Below, piece by piece: positions 23,548 to 32,244 of a DNA stretch of 64,000 nucleotides (positions within the stretch are counted from its first letter, which is position 1; each line of letters begins with the position of its first letter). The position numbers were made by a program, and so were the translations under genes. The notes beneath the pieces are model-generated. The model ran no database searches, was not told where the DNA came from, and saw nothing but the letters and a program-made list of their open reading frames with translations. This DNA comes from Rhizobium sp. ZPR4 (GTDB lineage: Bacteria > Pseudomonadota > Alphaproteobacteria > Rhizobiales > Rhizobiaceae). The stretch covers positions 372,001 to 436,000 of the forward strand of contig NZ_CP157969.1 of NCBI RefSeq assembly GCF_040215725.1, written 5' to 3'.

Positions 23548-23714
23548 ATGAAGACGACGAACAGACTTGCCGCTCTGATGACGGCCCTTTCCATCAACGT
23601 TTCCTTCGCGGCTATTACACCGCAAGCGCGCAGGATACTCAAGTCATCCCCAAGGGCGGTACGACGCGCGACAGCAAGCCGTCGGCCGGCGATGTCACGT
23701 TGTTGATGGCTTAA
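23548..23714 (+). pseudogene. remnant of a small secreted (possibly cupin) protein, truncated at the IS element
   Basis: An ATG at 23548 opens a signal-peptide-like start (MKTTNRLAALMTALSINVSF). The sequence then makes better protein sense in another frame, reading YTASAQDTQVIPKGGTT and ending GDVTLLMA with a stop at 23712-23714, immediately before IS6-like sequence. This suggests a frameshift plus loss of the 3' part by the insertion. The QDTQVIPKGG segment recalls secreted cupin proteins, a weak inference. Confidence 0.4.
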
Positions 23715-24443
23715 GGGTTGGCGGATAGTTGGGCGGGATGAGCCAACCGACGATCAGTTACAAGAACCACCGTTTTCCACGTCAGATCATCGCTCATGCG
23801 GTCTGGCTGTATTTCCGGTTCCCCTTGAGCTTGCGGCTGGTCGAGGAAATGTTGTTGGAGCGCGGCATCGTCGTTTCTTATGAAACGATCCGGCGATGGG
23901 GTCGCAAATTCGGTGCGGCTTACGCGAAGCGGCTGCGCCGAAAGAAGCCGTCGCGAGAGGACATCTGGCATCTGGACGAGGTGGTGATCTCCATCGGCGG
24001 CCGGAAACATTGGCTTTGGCGCGCCGTTGACCAGGACGGCTATGTTCTCGACGAGATTGTCCAGACTCGTCGCGATACCAAGGCTGCCAAGCGATTGCTG
24101 CTTAGGCTGATGAAGAAACAGGGCCTTTCGCCGAAGCGCATCGTCACGGATAAACTGTGCTCGTACGGATCGGCAAGACGGGATATGATGCCCGGCGTCG
24201 AACATCGATCGCACAAAGGCCTGAACAATTGCGCTGAGAATTCTCACGTGCCCCCTTCGAAAACGAGAGCGGATAATGCAGCGATTTCGATTGGTCGGCG
24301 GCTTGCAACGTTTCATCGCGGTCTTTTCCGCAGTCAGAAATGTCTTCGTGCCGCCGCGTCAGCAACGCTCCGCTCTCGCCACCCACATTCATCGCATCCG
24401 CGCAATGGCGCAGTGGAAAGCCGTAACCGGCGCAACGGCGTAA
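23715..24443 (+). mobile_element. IS6-family insertion sequence remnant
   Basis: A segment holding an IS6-like (DDE, IS240-type) transposase gene follows directly after the broken secreted-protein gene. The left boundary is set just after that gene's stop, where GGGTTGGCGGATAGTTGGGC begins. I could not find a matching right inverted repeat or a target duplication, so the right boundary is taken at the transposase stop and the element may be incomplete. Confidence 0.6.
23738..24443 (+). pseudogene. IS6-family transposase, frameshifted
   Basis: The N-terminal part is intact: zinc/HTH-type region RFPRQIIAHAVWLYFRF, LRLVEEMLLERGIVVSYETI, and the first catalytic Asp in WHLDEVV. The second Asp lies in RIVTDKLCSYG. 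At a CCCCC tract (24251-24255) the frame breaks. Removing one C restores the family's C-terminus (RKRERIMQRF, then LQRFIAVFSAVRN and ATHIHRIRAMAQWK) up to a stop at 24441-24443, and restores the catalytic Glu neighbourhood (NNCAENSH). As written, the protein has an unrelated tail, so the transposase is probably inactive unless slippage restores it. Confidence 0.8.
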
Positions 24444-24602
24444 GTTCGCTGACAGATGTCTCGTCTGGCTCCGGTAAAACAGCGTGACATCGCCTCGCAA
24501 ACATATCAACGTCAGCCATTTGTCGCCGGCGAAGGTGCAGAGCGATGCGATGTCAGAGGTGAAAGATTTGGTAGCTTCAGCAAAAGCTTGGGGACGCGCC
24601 CG

Positions 24603-25412
24603 TCACTTGCCGAAGCCGAATGTCTTGCGCAAACTCTTATCGACCGCGTTCGCCGGCATGAATCTGCGCAAGCGGCTGAGAAGCGTCGCTTGACCGCCCG
24701 CCGGTTGACGCATGCGATACGGACCGTTGATGGCCGCTAGGATTTTTGCAGCTACCGCCTGCGGTGACGGTGCTGACTTGATCTGCGCCTGAACCGTCTC
24801 GATGGTCGCATAGGCCTGTGTTTCATAGACGCCCAAGGGGGCCTCCGTATGTGCCGCGTTGACGTCGAGCTTCGTGTTGGTGAAGGTGGGCTCGAGCAGC
24901 ACGACCCTGACGTTGAACTCGCGGATTTCGTGGTCCAGCGACTCCGACAGCCCCTCAAGCGCATGCTTGCTGCTGGCATATAGTCCCATGAACGGTGCAG
25001 GCAGGAAGCCCAAAACCGAGCTGACATTGATGATGAGTCCACTCCGGAGAGCTCGCATGGATGGCAAAACGGCCCGGATCATGCGTAAAGGGCCGAATAC
25101 GTTGGTATCGAATACCCTTTGGGCTTCCGCAGTTGAGGTGTTCTCGACGGGGCCGACCAGCGAAACGCCGGCATTGTTGATCAGAATGTCGATCTTACCT
25201 GCTTCGGACAGAACCCATTCCACAAAGTTCGTAACCGATGTGTCATCGTTGACGTCAACGGTTCCGAAGCGCACGCCGGGGATTGAATTGACACGGTTCG
25301 GGTTGCGTACGCCCCCGAACACCGTGAAGCCATTTTGTGCGAGAAGGCGCGCCGTGGCCTCGCCTATTCCGGATGATGCGCCGGTGATTACGACGACTTT
25401 CTGATTGGACAT
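24603..25412 (-). CDS. short-chain dehydrogenase/reductase
   Basis: The 269-residue classical SDR has the cofactor motif TGASSGIG (residues 10-17), NNAG, and the catalytic Ser-Tyr-Lys (NVSSVLGF, YASSKHALEG). The family reduces or oxidises diverse alcohols and carbonyls with NAD(P); no substrate is evident. AGGAG precedes the ATG at 25412, so the longer frame is rejected. Upstream, at 25524-25545, lies a 22-bp near-perfect palindrome that recurs at the RND and MATE loci, suggesting shared TetR control and a role linked to efflux or toxic-compound response. Confidence 0.88.
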   Translation of the reverse strand: MSNQKVVVITGASSGIGEATARLLAQNGFTVFGGVRNPNRVNSIPGVRFGTVDVNDDTSVTNFVEWVLSEAGKIDILINNAGVSLVGPVENTSTAEAQRVFDTNVFGPLRMIRAVLPSMRALRSGLIINVSSVLGFLPAPFMGLYASSKHALEGLSESLDHEIREFNVRVVLLEPTFTNTKLDVNAAHTEAPLGVYETQAYATIETVQAQIKSAPSPQAVAAKILAAINGPYRMRQPAGGQATLLSRLRRFMPANAVDKSLRKTFGFGK

Positions 25413-25523
25413 GCATGCTCCTGAGGTTTGCGCGAACGAGTGCAGGGAAGCTTTCAACGAGGCCCGATTTTTTGTTTTTTTGTCAGATCGGGGTTTCACA
25501 TTTTGCTTTGCACAACATTCCGA

Positions 25524-25545
25524 TTAGATTTCGATCGCAATCTAA
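25524..25545. promoter_or_regulatory. palindromic operator A (TTAGATT-N8-AATCTAA)
   Basis: TTAGATT (25524-25530) and AATCTAA (25539-25545) are exact inverted arms around TCGATCGC. Ten of eleven base pairs of the 22-bp palindrome match. It lies between the SDR and the thioesterase genes and resembles sites at 31412 and 34778. It is the only recognised element in the ~360-bp gap 25413-25771. Confidence 0.65.
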
Positions 25546-25771
25546 CTTGATTTTGGATGTCGATCAACATATAAATTGAGGCGCCGGCTGTTTTTGGGTG
25601 CATTTTCATTGAAGTGATGCGTTCGAGCGTGCCGGTTGCGGCTGCAACGGTCGGAGGTGCGCGTGCAGAGCCGTTGTTCGGTTGATTAATGACCGCCCCC
25701 GACATTGCAACATGCTTAGCGCCATCGCGTCGCATTGTGTTCGAGGCCGCTACGAGGTGGGCGCGCTATGA

Positions 25772-26248
25772 TTGACGATCGAGCAAACGAGGAGAGGTTC
25801 CTTGCCTGGCACTACGCTGATGAATGGTTTCGAGTTTGTGACCGGCCTTTCACAGGGAACCCTCCCTCGACCGCCGATGGCGGATCTGTTGCCGTTCACA
25901 CTTCTTCCGCCGGACGAAGGTCACGTTGAGCTTCTCGCCAGACCGGAGGCGCGTTTTCTCAATATGATGAATACCGTCCACGGCGGATGGATCATGACGA
26001 TGCTCGACACTGCCATGTCGCTTGCCGCGCAAACTACCTTGGCATCCGGTGAGGTTTGCCCTTCGCAAGAAACCTCGGCTAAATTTGTACGTCCAATTTC
26101 TGCCGACTGCGGCGAATTGAGGATCACCGGAAAGGTGATCTCTCGCGGTCGGACAGTCATCACTTTGGACGGCAGGATCGAGAACCCGCAAGGCAAGCTC
26201 TATGCGCACGGCACGTCGACCTGCCTGATCGTTCGACCCGGAACGTGA
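25772..26248 (+). CDS. PaaI-type hotdog thioesterase
   Basis: The ~158-residue protein has the hotdog-fold signature NTVHGGWIMTMLDTAMSLAA, with the HGG-D pair of PaaI/YbgC-type thioesterases, and a C-terminal β-strand series (LRITGKVISRGRTVITLDGR). It probably hydrolyses an acyl-CoA thioester; the acyl group is unknown. The start is uncertain: TTG codons at 25772 and 25802 and an ATG at 25820 are all possible, and the GAGGAGAGG at ~25790 favours 25802. It is divergent from the SDR gene across operator A. Confidence 0.8.
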   Translation: MTIEQTRRGSLPGTTLMNGFEFVTGLSQGTLPRPPMADLLPFTLLPPDEGHVELLARPEARFLNMMNTVHGGWIMTMLDTAMSLAAQTTLASGEVCPSQETSAKFVRPISADCGELRITGKVISRGRTVITLDGRIENPQGKLYAHGTSTCLIVRPGT

Positions 26249-26362
26249 TGTTCGTGTAGCTGGTTTCGGAACTGACTTGCGATTTGGCGGCAGCAAGCGG
26301 CAGGCCGAAGCCCGCTACTTGAATCCTTTCACGTATAGCGAATCAGGATCCATGGGACGAGC

Positions 26363-27142
26363 CTAGGCGGTTAGCCCTTCCTCCGAAGCCTCGGCACGCC
26401 GCCAATCCGATGTGCCGAGAGCTCGCATGATGAAGCGGATTTGCGCATGCACTGCATCCGCCATGTCCTCCCCCTCCTGAACGCGCTGCTCAAGCAAAAC
26501 CGGATGGAAGAACGGCAGGAATGCGGTGATCACTCCACGGGTAGCATGGTCGGCATCGTCCACCCGGAACTCACCCGTTTGCAGACCCTGGCGGATAATC
26601 GCTTCCGTGATTGCCCGGATGCGCTCACCATGTGCATTCATCGTTCCCCAATTTTCGCTGGCAGCAGCGACAAGCAGCTCGTGAATGGGTCTTTCTTCCA
26701 TCAGCGTCATTCTGCTATGCCGATGAAGGATGTTCAAAAGCTCAGCGAGCTTTTTGCTCGCCGGCGCGTCCGCTCGTGCGACGACAAAGGCAGTTTCAGC
26801 AACCTCTTTGATGATACGCCCACAGACAGAACTGTCGATCGCCGCCCTCGTGGGAAAGAAGCGATAGACGTTCGCTCGGCTTGTACCCAGGTCGGACGCG
26901 ATATCCGCAACGGTCGTCTTGCGATGGCCGATACGGCGAATGTGTCTTTCCGCAACATCCAGGATGCGGTCACGTCCTTGCGCCAAGGTTGCTTCATCCA
27001 AAGCTGAGGAATAAGGCCCTTGTTCCTGAAATTCCGGTTCCTGTCGATCAGGCCCCCAACCGGCATCCCGGACCATCGATGCTGAACGGTTCGTTTTGTC
27101 CTTCGCGTTAGCGGCGGTCGCGTCAGTACACATCCTAAACAT
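26363..27142 (-). CDS. TetR-family transcriptional regulator (downstream of RND pump)
   Basis: The 259-residue protein has a TetR helix-turn-helix (ILDVAERHIRRIGHRKTTVADIA, then LGTSRANVYRFFPTRAAI) that begins unusually late, around residue 60, after a hydrophilic N-terminal extension. The ATG at 27142 is used because CGGAG precedes it and it lies 4 bp past the RND permease stop, so it is the last gene of the adaptor-permease-regulator unit. An alternative start at 27076 would shorten the extension. It probably represses the pump or senses its substrate. Confidence 0.85.
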   Translation of the reverse strand: MFRMCTDATAANAKDKTNRSASMVRDAGWGPDRQEPEFQEQGPYSSALDEATLAQGRDRILDVAERHIRRIGHRKTTVADIASDLGTSRANVYRFFPTRAAIDSSVCGRIIKEVAETAFVVARADAPASKKLAELLNILHRHSRMTLMEERPIHELLVAAASENWGTMNAHGERIRAITEAIIRQGLQTGEFRVDDADHATRGVITAFLPFFHPVLLEQRVQEGEDMADAVHAQIRFIMRALGTSDWRRAEASEEGLTA

Positions 27143-27146
27143 GATG

Positions 27147-30100
27147 TCACTCCGCGGCCATAGCGCGTTGCAGTTCCGGAGCATTTTGCTCCGTATGATG
27201 TGTTGCTCCCTCAGTCGGCTTGATGCGGAACCAGGTGGCATAGAGAGCGGGAAGGAACAGCAGGATCATGACCGTCCCGACCGCCGTGCCGCCAATCAGC
27301 GTGTAGGCCATCGACCCCCAGAATACCGAGTGGGTGAGAGGGATGAAGGCAAGGACGGCCGCGAGTGCCGTCAGCATGACGGGACGTGTCCGCTGCACCG
27401 TCGCCTCGATGACGGCGTGATAGTCGTCGAGACCGGCCGCCTGGTTTTCCTTGATCTGCTCGGTCAGGATCAAGGTGTTGCGCATGAGAATTCCCGCAAG
27501 CCCGATCAGCCCGAGAATGGCATTGAAGCCGAACGGCTGATGGAAGATCAGCAAGACCGGAACAACACCAGCAAGCCCGAGTGGTCCCGTCAGCATCACC
27601 ATGGTCATCGTCGACAAGCTGCGGACCTGCAGGACAATGACGATCAGCATAGCGGCAATCATCGCCGGGAAGATCTGGACGAGGGCAACGTTGGCCTTCA
27701 AGGATTCCTCGATGTTTCCGCCCATCTCGATACGATATCCGGCCGGAAGCGAGCCGATCAGCGGCTGAAGCGCCTTCAGAATCTGTTGCGAGACTTCCGG
27801 AGGCTGTGTCGCCTCGTTGATGTCCGAGCGGACTGTAATGACAGGCGTTCGATCACGCCTTTTTAGGATCGGCTCTTCAAACCGGATTTCGGAATGACCG
27901 ATCTGATCGAGTGGAACCTGTCTGCCATCCCGGCTCATCAGCGAGAAGTCTGCCAGTCGTGACGGATCAAGCCTGTTTTCGCCGGCACTGCGCGCGATGA
28001 CGGGCACAGTGCGAATATTCTCGCGAACCTGCGTGATCGGAATGCCGCTCAACAGCAACTGCATCTGCTGGGCTGCCTCCGCCGGCGAAAGGCCGATCAG
28101 GTTCAGCCGGTCCTGATCAGGAACGAAGCGCAGCACTGGCGTGCGGTTGCCCCAATCGCGATTGGCCTGACGGACGTCCGGCACGCCCTTCATGATCTCG
28201 AGGGCTTTCTCGGATATCTCATACAATTTCTTGGGATCAGGTCCCATGACGCGAAACTCGACCGGGAATGGTGTGTAGGGACCGAATACGAGCTGGGTGA
28301 CACGCACATAGGCTTCAGGAGCGAGCCCCTCCGAAACTGCGGCGCGGAGGCGCTGCTTCAGCGCTTCGCGCGTCTCGGCGTCCGGCGTCAGCACGACGAT
28401 CTTGGCAAAGGACGGGTCCGGCAATTCCGGCGCCATCGCGAAAAAGAAGCGAGGAGCGCCCTGCCCTATATAGCTCGTGACGGTCTTTGCCTCGGGCTGC
28501 TTCTGCAGCCATCCTTCGAGCTTCTCGACTGTCGCCGTGGTCGTCTCGATACTGGTGCCCTCGGGTAAGCGGACCTCCACCAATACTTCGGGACGGTCCG
28601 ATGTCGGGAAGAACTGTTGCTTGACCGCTCCCATGCCAACGACGGACACACCCATAGCGATGCCGACCACCGCGCAGGTGACGAACTTGTGTCGCACCGC
28701 AAATGCGATCATCCCACGAAGGCGGCGATAGTTCGGCGTGTCGTAGATGGCATGATGGCCACCATCGATCGGCTTGATCGCCGGCAGCATCTTCACTCCG
28801 AGGTAGGGTGTGAAGACCACGGCGACGATCCAGGAGACAATGAGGGCAAAGCCCACCACCCAGAAGATGTTGCCGGCATATTCGCCGGCGGTCGAACGGG
28901 CGAAGCCGACCGGCATCAGCCCGATGATCGTCACCAGCGTACCGGACAGCATGGGGGCAGCGGTATGGCTCCACGCATAGGCGGCCGCCTTGATGCGGTC
29001 CATCCCTTCTTCCATCTTCACCACCATCACCTCGATGGCGATGATGGCATCGTCGACCAGAAGACCGAGCGCCAGGATGAGCGCGCCGAGTGTGATACGG
29101 TCGAAAAATCTGCCAGTCTCCAACATGATGAGGAAGACAACCGCAAGTGTGAGGGGCACAGCCAGAGCGACGACGATACCAACGCGCCAGCCGAGGCTGA
29201 TGAGGCTCACAAACAGCACGACGCCGAGAGCCATGGCGAATTTCAGCATGAACTCGCCGACGGCTTCCTGGATGTTGACGGCCTGGTCGCTGACCTTGGC
29301 GAGCGTCATGCCGAGTGGCAAGGTCCGTGCGATCGCGCCGGATCTTTCTTCCAGCGCTTTGCCGAGCTCCAGGCCGTTCCAGCCCTGCTGCATCACCACG
29401 CCAAGCATAATGGCCGGTTCGCCATTGTGACGGATGAGATAGGTGGCCGGATCTTCATACCCGCGGCGAATCTCTGCAAAATCCGAGAGCTTGAGCGTGC
29501 GTCCGCCCGCGACGATCGGCGTGTCGGCGATAGCCTGGATGCTGTCGTAAGCACCATTAAAACGAATGAACACCTGCGGGCCGCGCGTATCGATCGACCC
29601 CGCCGGCGTCACGGTATTCTGCCGCTGCAAAGCGGCCGCGATATCCTGTGCCGAAATTCCGAGCGTGGCCAGTTTGGCAAAGGAGAATTCAACAAAGATC
29701 TGTTCGGGCCGTTCTCCGAGAATGTTGATCTTCTTTACGCCGGGCACATGCAGAAGGTCCTGCCGGATCACCTCTGCCTGACGCACAAGGTCGCGCATCG
29801 GCATGCCCTTGGCCTTTAGAGCATAGAGACCGAAGCTAACGTCGGAATATTCGTCGTTGACAAAGGGACCAAGAACGCCCTGGGGCAGGTCTGGCGCCTC
29901 GTCTCCAAGCTTCTTTCGTGCCTGATAGAACTCCTCCTCCACCGCTGTGGGCGGTGTACTGTCCTTCAGCGTGACGGTCAGAAAAGCGTATCCCGGCCGC
30001 GTGGTCGTCTCGACGCGGTCATACCATGTGAGCTCCTGGAGGCGCTTCTCAAGAGGCTCGGCGACAAGATCCTGCATCTCGCGCGCTGTCGCGCCCGGCC

Positions 30101-30257
30101 ACACGGCTGTCACGGTCAGTGTCTTGATGGTGAACGAGGGGTCCTCCGCCCGTCCCAGCTTGGCGAAGGCATAGACGCCGGCTGCGGCAAGCAGGACGAT
30201 GAAGAACAGCGTAACGGCTCTCTCGCGAACCGCGAGCGCGGATAGATTGAAGTTCAT
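27147..30257 (-). CDS. RND (HAE1-type) efflux permease
   Basis: The 1036-residue permease has the RND layout: an N-terminal membrane segment (VTLFFIVLLAAAGVYAF), a large periplasmic loop, membrane segments 2-6 with the proton-relay acidic residues in LALGLLVDDAIIAIEVMVV, a second loop and segments 8-12. It exports drugs or toxic organics across the envelope with an adaptor and an outer-membrane factor. The start overlaps the adaptor stop by 4 bases (ATGA), showing translational coupling. A TetR gene follows 4 bp on. No outer-membrane channel gene lies nearby. Confidence 0.93.
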   Translation of the reverse strand: MNFNLSALAVRERAVTLFFIVLLAAAGVYAFAKLGRAEDPSFTIKTLTVTAVWPGATAREMQDLVAEPLEKRLQELTWYDRVETTTRPGYAFLTVTLKDSTPPTAVEEEFYQARKKLGDEAPDLPQGVLGPFVNDEYSDVSFGLYALKAKGMPMRDLVRQAEVIRQDLLHVPGVKKINILGERPEQIFVEFSFAKLATLGISAQDIAAALQRQNTVTPAGSIDTRGPQVFIRFNGAYDSIQAIADTPIVAGGRTLKLSDFAEIRRGYEDPATYLIRHNGEPAIMLGVVMQQGWNGLELGKALEERSGAIARTLPLGMTLAKVSDQAVNIQEAVGEFMLKFAMALGVVLFVSLISLGWRVGIVVALAVPLTLAVVFLIMLETGRFFDRITLGALILALGLLVDDAIIAIEVMVVKMEEGMDRIKAAAYAWSHTAAPMLSGTLVTIIGLMPVGFARSTAGEYAGNIFWVVGFALIVSWIVAVVFTPYLGVKMLPAIKPIDGGHHAIYDTPNYRRLRGMIAFAVRHKFVTCAVVGIAMGVSVVGMGAVKQQFFPTSDRPEVLVEVRLPEGTSIETTTATVEKLEGWLQKQPEAKTVTSYIGQGAPRFFFAMAPELPDPSFAKIVVLTPDAETREALKQRLRAAVSEGLAPEAYVRVTQLVFGPYTPFPVEFRVMGPDPKKLYEISEKALEIMKGVPDVRQANRDWGNRTPVLRFVPDQDRLNLIGLSPAEAAQQMQLLLSGIPITQVRENIRTVPVIARSAGENRLDPSRLADFSLMSRDGRQVPLDQIGHSEIRFEEPILKRRDRTPVITVRSDINEATQPPEVSQQILKALQPLIGSLPAGYRIEMGGNIEESLKANVALVQIFPAMIAAMLIVIVLQVRSLSTMTMVMLTGPLGLAGVVPVLLIFHQPFGFNAILGLIGLAGILMRNTLILTEQIKENQAAGLDDYHAVIEATVQRTRPVMLTALAAVLAFIPLTHSVFWGSMAYTLIGGTAVGTVMILLFLPALYATWFRIKPTEGATHHTEQNAPELQRAMAAE

Positions 30258-31375
30258 TGGTTGGCCGCCTCTGCTTGTTCTGTCGTGGTCCGGACGCTGG
30301 CGCCGTCCTGCAGGAGATGCGCTCCAAGAGCGACAATGGGCTCGCCTGCCTTGAGGCTGGAAACCACCGCGACCTCCTCACCCATCTTCTCGACCTTCAC
30401 CTGGCGGAAGTGGACGGTCGATGTTTTTTCGTCAAAGATCCACACTCCAGTTCGGCTGCCGTCGTCAAAAACAGCGCCGACTGGCACCACCGCATGCGCC
30501 TGGCCGGTATCGTTGGAGATTTTGATGGTGACTGTCGCGCCGAGCGGGGCCGAGGCTGCGGCGCCATCCAGAACCCAGCGTGCTTCATAGGTGCGGGTTT
30601 GCGGATCGGCGGCATCCGAGATCTGCCGGAGCCGCGCCTTGTCTTGCCGGCTCTCGCTTCCATAGATGCTCGCCTCGGCCTCGTCCCCAATCTGCGGCCG
30701 AATGGATTCCGGTAGCCAGACCAGTGCCTCACGAGGCCCGGCCTGGGCGAGCCGGATGACTGTCTGCCCAGCCGCGACAACTTGGCCCGGCTCCCCAAGC
30801 GTTTCGACGACGGTGCCATCGGTATCGGCGATCAGCAGTGAGTAAGTCGCCGCGTTTTCGGCGACCCTGGCATCGGCTTCCGCTGCCGCGAGTTGCGCGG
30901 TTGCTGTGTCCAACGCAGCCTTTGCTTGCTCGTAACGCTGCGGAGAAGCGGCCGCCAACCCGTTTTTCACCAAGGCGGCGTAGCGTCTCTCGTCAGCTTG
31001 CGCCTGGGTCAAGACGGCTTGAGCCGCCGCGACCGCGTTGCGTTTCGCGGTAAGCGCCAGATTAAGATCGGTCTCGTCAATGCGCATCAAGGGCTGACCC
31101 GCCTTGACCTGCTGGCCAACGTCAACGTAGCGCTCAATGATCTTGCCGGGCACCCGAAATCCCAGATTACTTTGCACACGGGCGGCAATCGTACCGGTGA
31201 AGGTGCGCACAGTGGTATCTGGCCTCTTTGCATCCACCACACTGACGAGCGGCGGCACGACGCGGGGGTCTGCGGCTTGCGCTCTTCCTTCCGAAGATTC
31301 GGCAAGGAGAACGAACGCCGTGGCGCCAGCGGCCACCAATATGCCCACAGAGGCGAGGAGAATTTTGCGGTTCAT
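30254..31375 (-). CDS. RND periplasmic adaptor (membrane fusion protein)
   Basis: The 373-residue protein has an N-terminal membrane/signal segment (ILLASVGILVAAGATAFVLL). A periplasmic lipoyl/hairpin region follows (FRVPGKIIERYVDVGQQVKA, coiled coil ~115-180) and then barrel domains. It bridges the downstream permease to an outer-membrane channel. It is the first gene of a three-gene unit with the permease and a TetR. The intergenic region to the divergent TetR at 31475 carries operator B, so repression by that TetR is likely. Confidence 0.92.
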   Translation of the reverse strand: MNRKILLASVGILVAAGATAFVLLAESSEGRAQAADPRVVPPLVSVVDAKRPDTTVRTFTGTIAARVQSNLGFRVPGKIIERYVDVGQQVKAGQPLMRIDETDLNLALTAKRNAVAAAQAVLTQAQADERRYAALVKNGLAAASPQRYEQAKAALDTATAQLAAAEADARVAENAATYSLLIADTDGTVVETLGEPGQVVAAGQTVIRLAQAGPREALVWLPESIRPQIGDEAEASIYGSESRQDKARLRQISDAADPQTRTYEARWVLDGAAASAPLGATVTIKISNDTGQAHAVVPVGAVFDDGSRTGVWIFDEKTSTVHFRQVKVEKMGEEVAVVSSLKAGEPIVALGAHLLQDGASVRTTTEQAEAANQ

Positions 31376-31411
31376 GTCATTTGACCCTTGTTGACGGGTA
31401 CAGCGGTTAAT

Positions 31412-31427
31412 TTAGATTGCGATCTAA
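31412..31427. promoter_or_regulatory. palindromic operator B (TTAGATTGCGATCTAA)
   Basis: TTAGAT and ATCTAA are inverted around TGCG. It lies between the RND operon and the divergent TetR gene; an AATCTAA half-site lies at 31456-31462, next to the TetR start. With 20-30 bp of following sequence (AACTC-N, ATGTCAA) it closely matches site C at 34778. Confidence 0.65.
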
Positions 31428-31474
31428 CTCTAAATATGTTATAGATGTCAAGTGAAATCTAAATGGAGATCGAT

Positions 31475-32062
31475 ATGAGAGTCAGTCGGGCTCAGGCAGA
31501 GGCAAATCGCGAAGCAGTGATCAACGCGGCAAGCCGGCTCTTCCGGGAGCATGGATTCGATGGGATTGGGCTGAAAGACCTGATGAAGGGCGCCGGCCTC
31601 ACCCAGGGCGCGTTCTACAAGCAATTCGCGTCGAAGGACGATCTTGCCGCCCTTGCATCGAGGCGGGCACTGGAAAGCGCCACGAGACGATGGTCGACCG
31701 CAGCCGCGGACGCCTCCGATCCGCTGGAAGCTGTCATGGCATTCTATCTCTCCAAGGATCACAAAGGAGAGAAGGCAGAGGGTTGCCCCCTTGTGGCGCT
31801 GGGAGCGGATGCTGCTCGGCAAAGCAGAGAGGTCAGGCGTCCGTTTGAGGATGGCATTCGAGCTCACTTCGAGGTGTTGGACGAACTGATGGGTGACGCC
31901 GACAGCGCAAGTCCCAGCGATAAGGCGATGGCGATACTGTCTTTGATGGTGGGTGCCGTTACGTTATCCCGCATCATCGAGGACGAGAGCCTGTCGCAAG
32001 GCGTGCTCGACGCAGCCAGTGGCGAAGTCAGGCGCATTGCGCATCGCGACGATGTTGCCTGA
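31475..32062 (+). CDS. TetR-family repressor divergent from the RND pump
   Basis: The 195-residue protein has a TetR helix-turn-helix near residues 10-55 (REAVINAASRLFREHG, then LKDLMKGAGLTQGAFYKQF). It is similar in type to efflux repressors such as AcrR. The ATG at 31475 is used because GGAG lies 6-7 bases upstream; the earlier in-frame ATG at 31463 overlaps that site. Because operator B lies in its divergent promoter and like sites occur at the SDR and MATE genes, it is the best candidate for controlling all three. Confidence 0.88.
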   Translation: MRVSRAQAEANREAVINAASRLFREHGFDGIGLKDLMKGAGLTQGAFYKQFASKDDLAALASRRALESATRRWSTAAADASDPLEAVMAFYLSKDHKGEKAEGCPLVALGADAARQSREVRRPFEDGIRAHFEVLDELMGDADSASPSDKAMAILSLMVGAVTLSRIIEDESLSQGVLDAASGEVRRIAHRDDVA

Positions 32063-32244
32063 GAGCCATGTCGGGCTCCAGGCCCCCGACGCTGACATGG
32101 GCCGAGATGTGGCTGCCGCTTGTGCAGGATGAGAGCGTCTTAGGTCTTTGAGTAAGCTGCATGTTTGGAGAGCAGGCCCTGACCCATTGTCGGTCGAGAC
32201 GCCGATTGCATGCCTATTTTAATGCGAATACAGGTGGAAAGCAG

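Noticed and set aside
24484..24693. 69-codon frame between the IS and the SDR gene
   Set aside because: It overlaps the SDR coding region on the other strand and has no similarity.
27096..29819. Long frames on the plus strand opposite the RND permease
   Set aside because: They are antisense shadows of a GC-rich gene with strong RND motifs on the minus strand.
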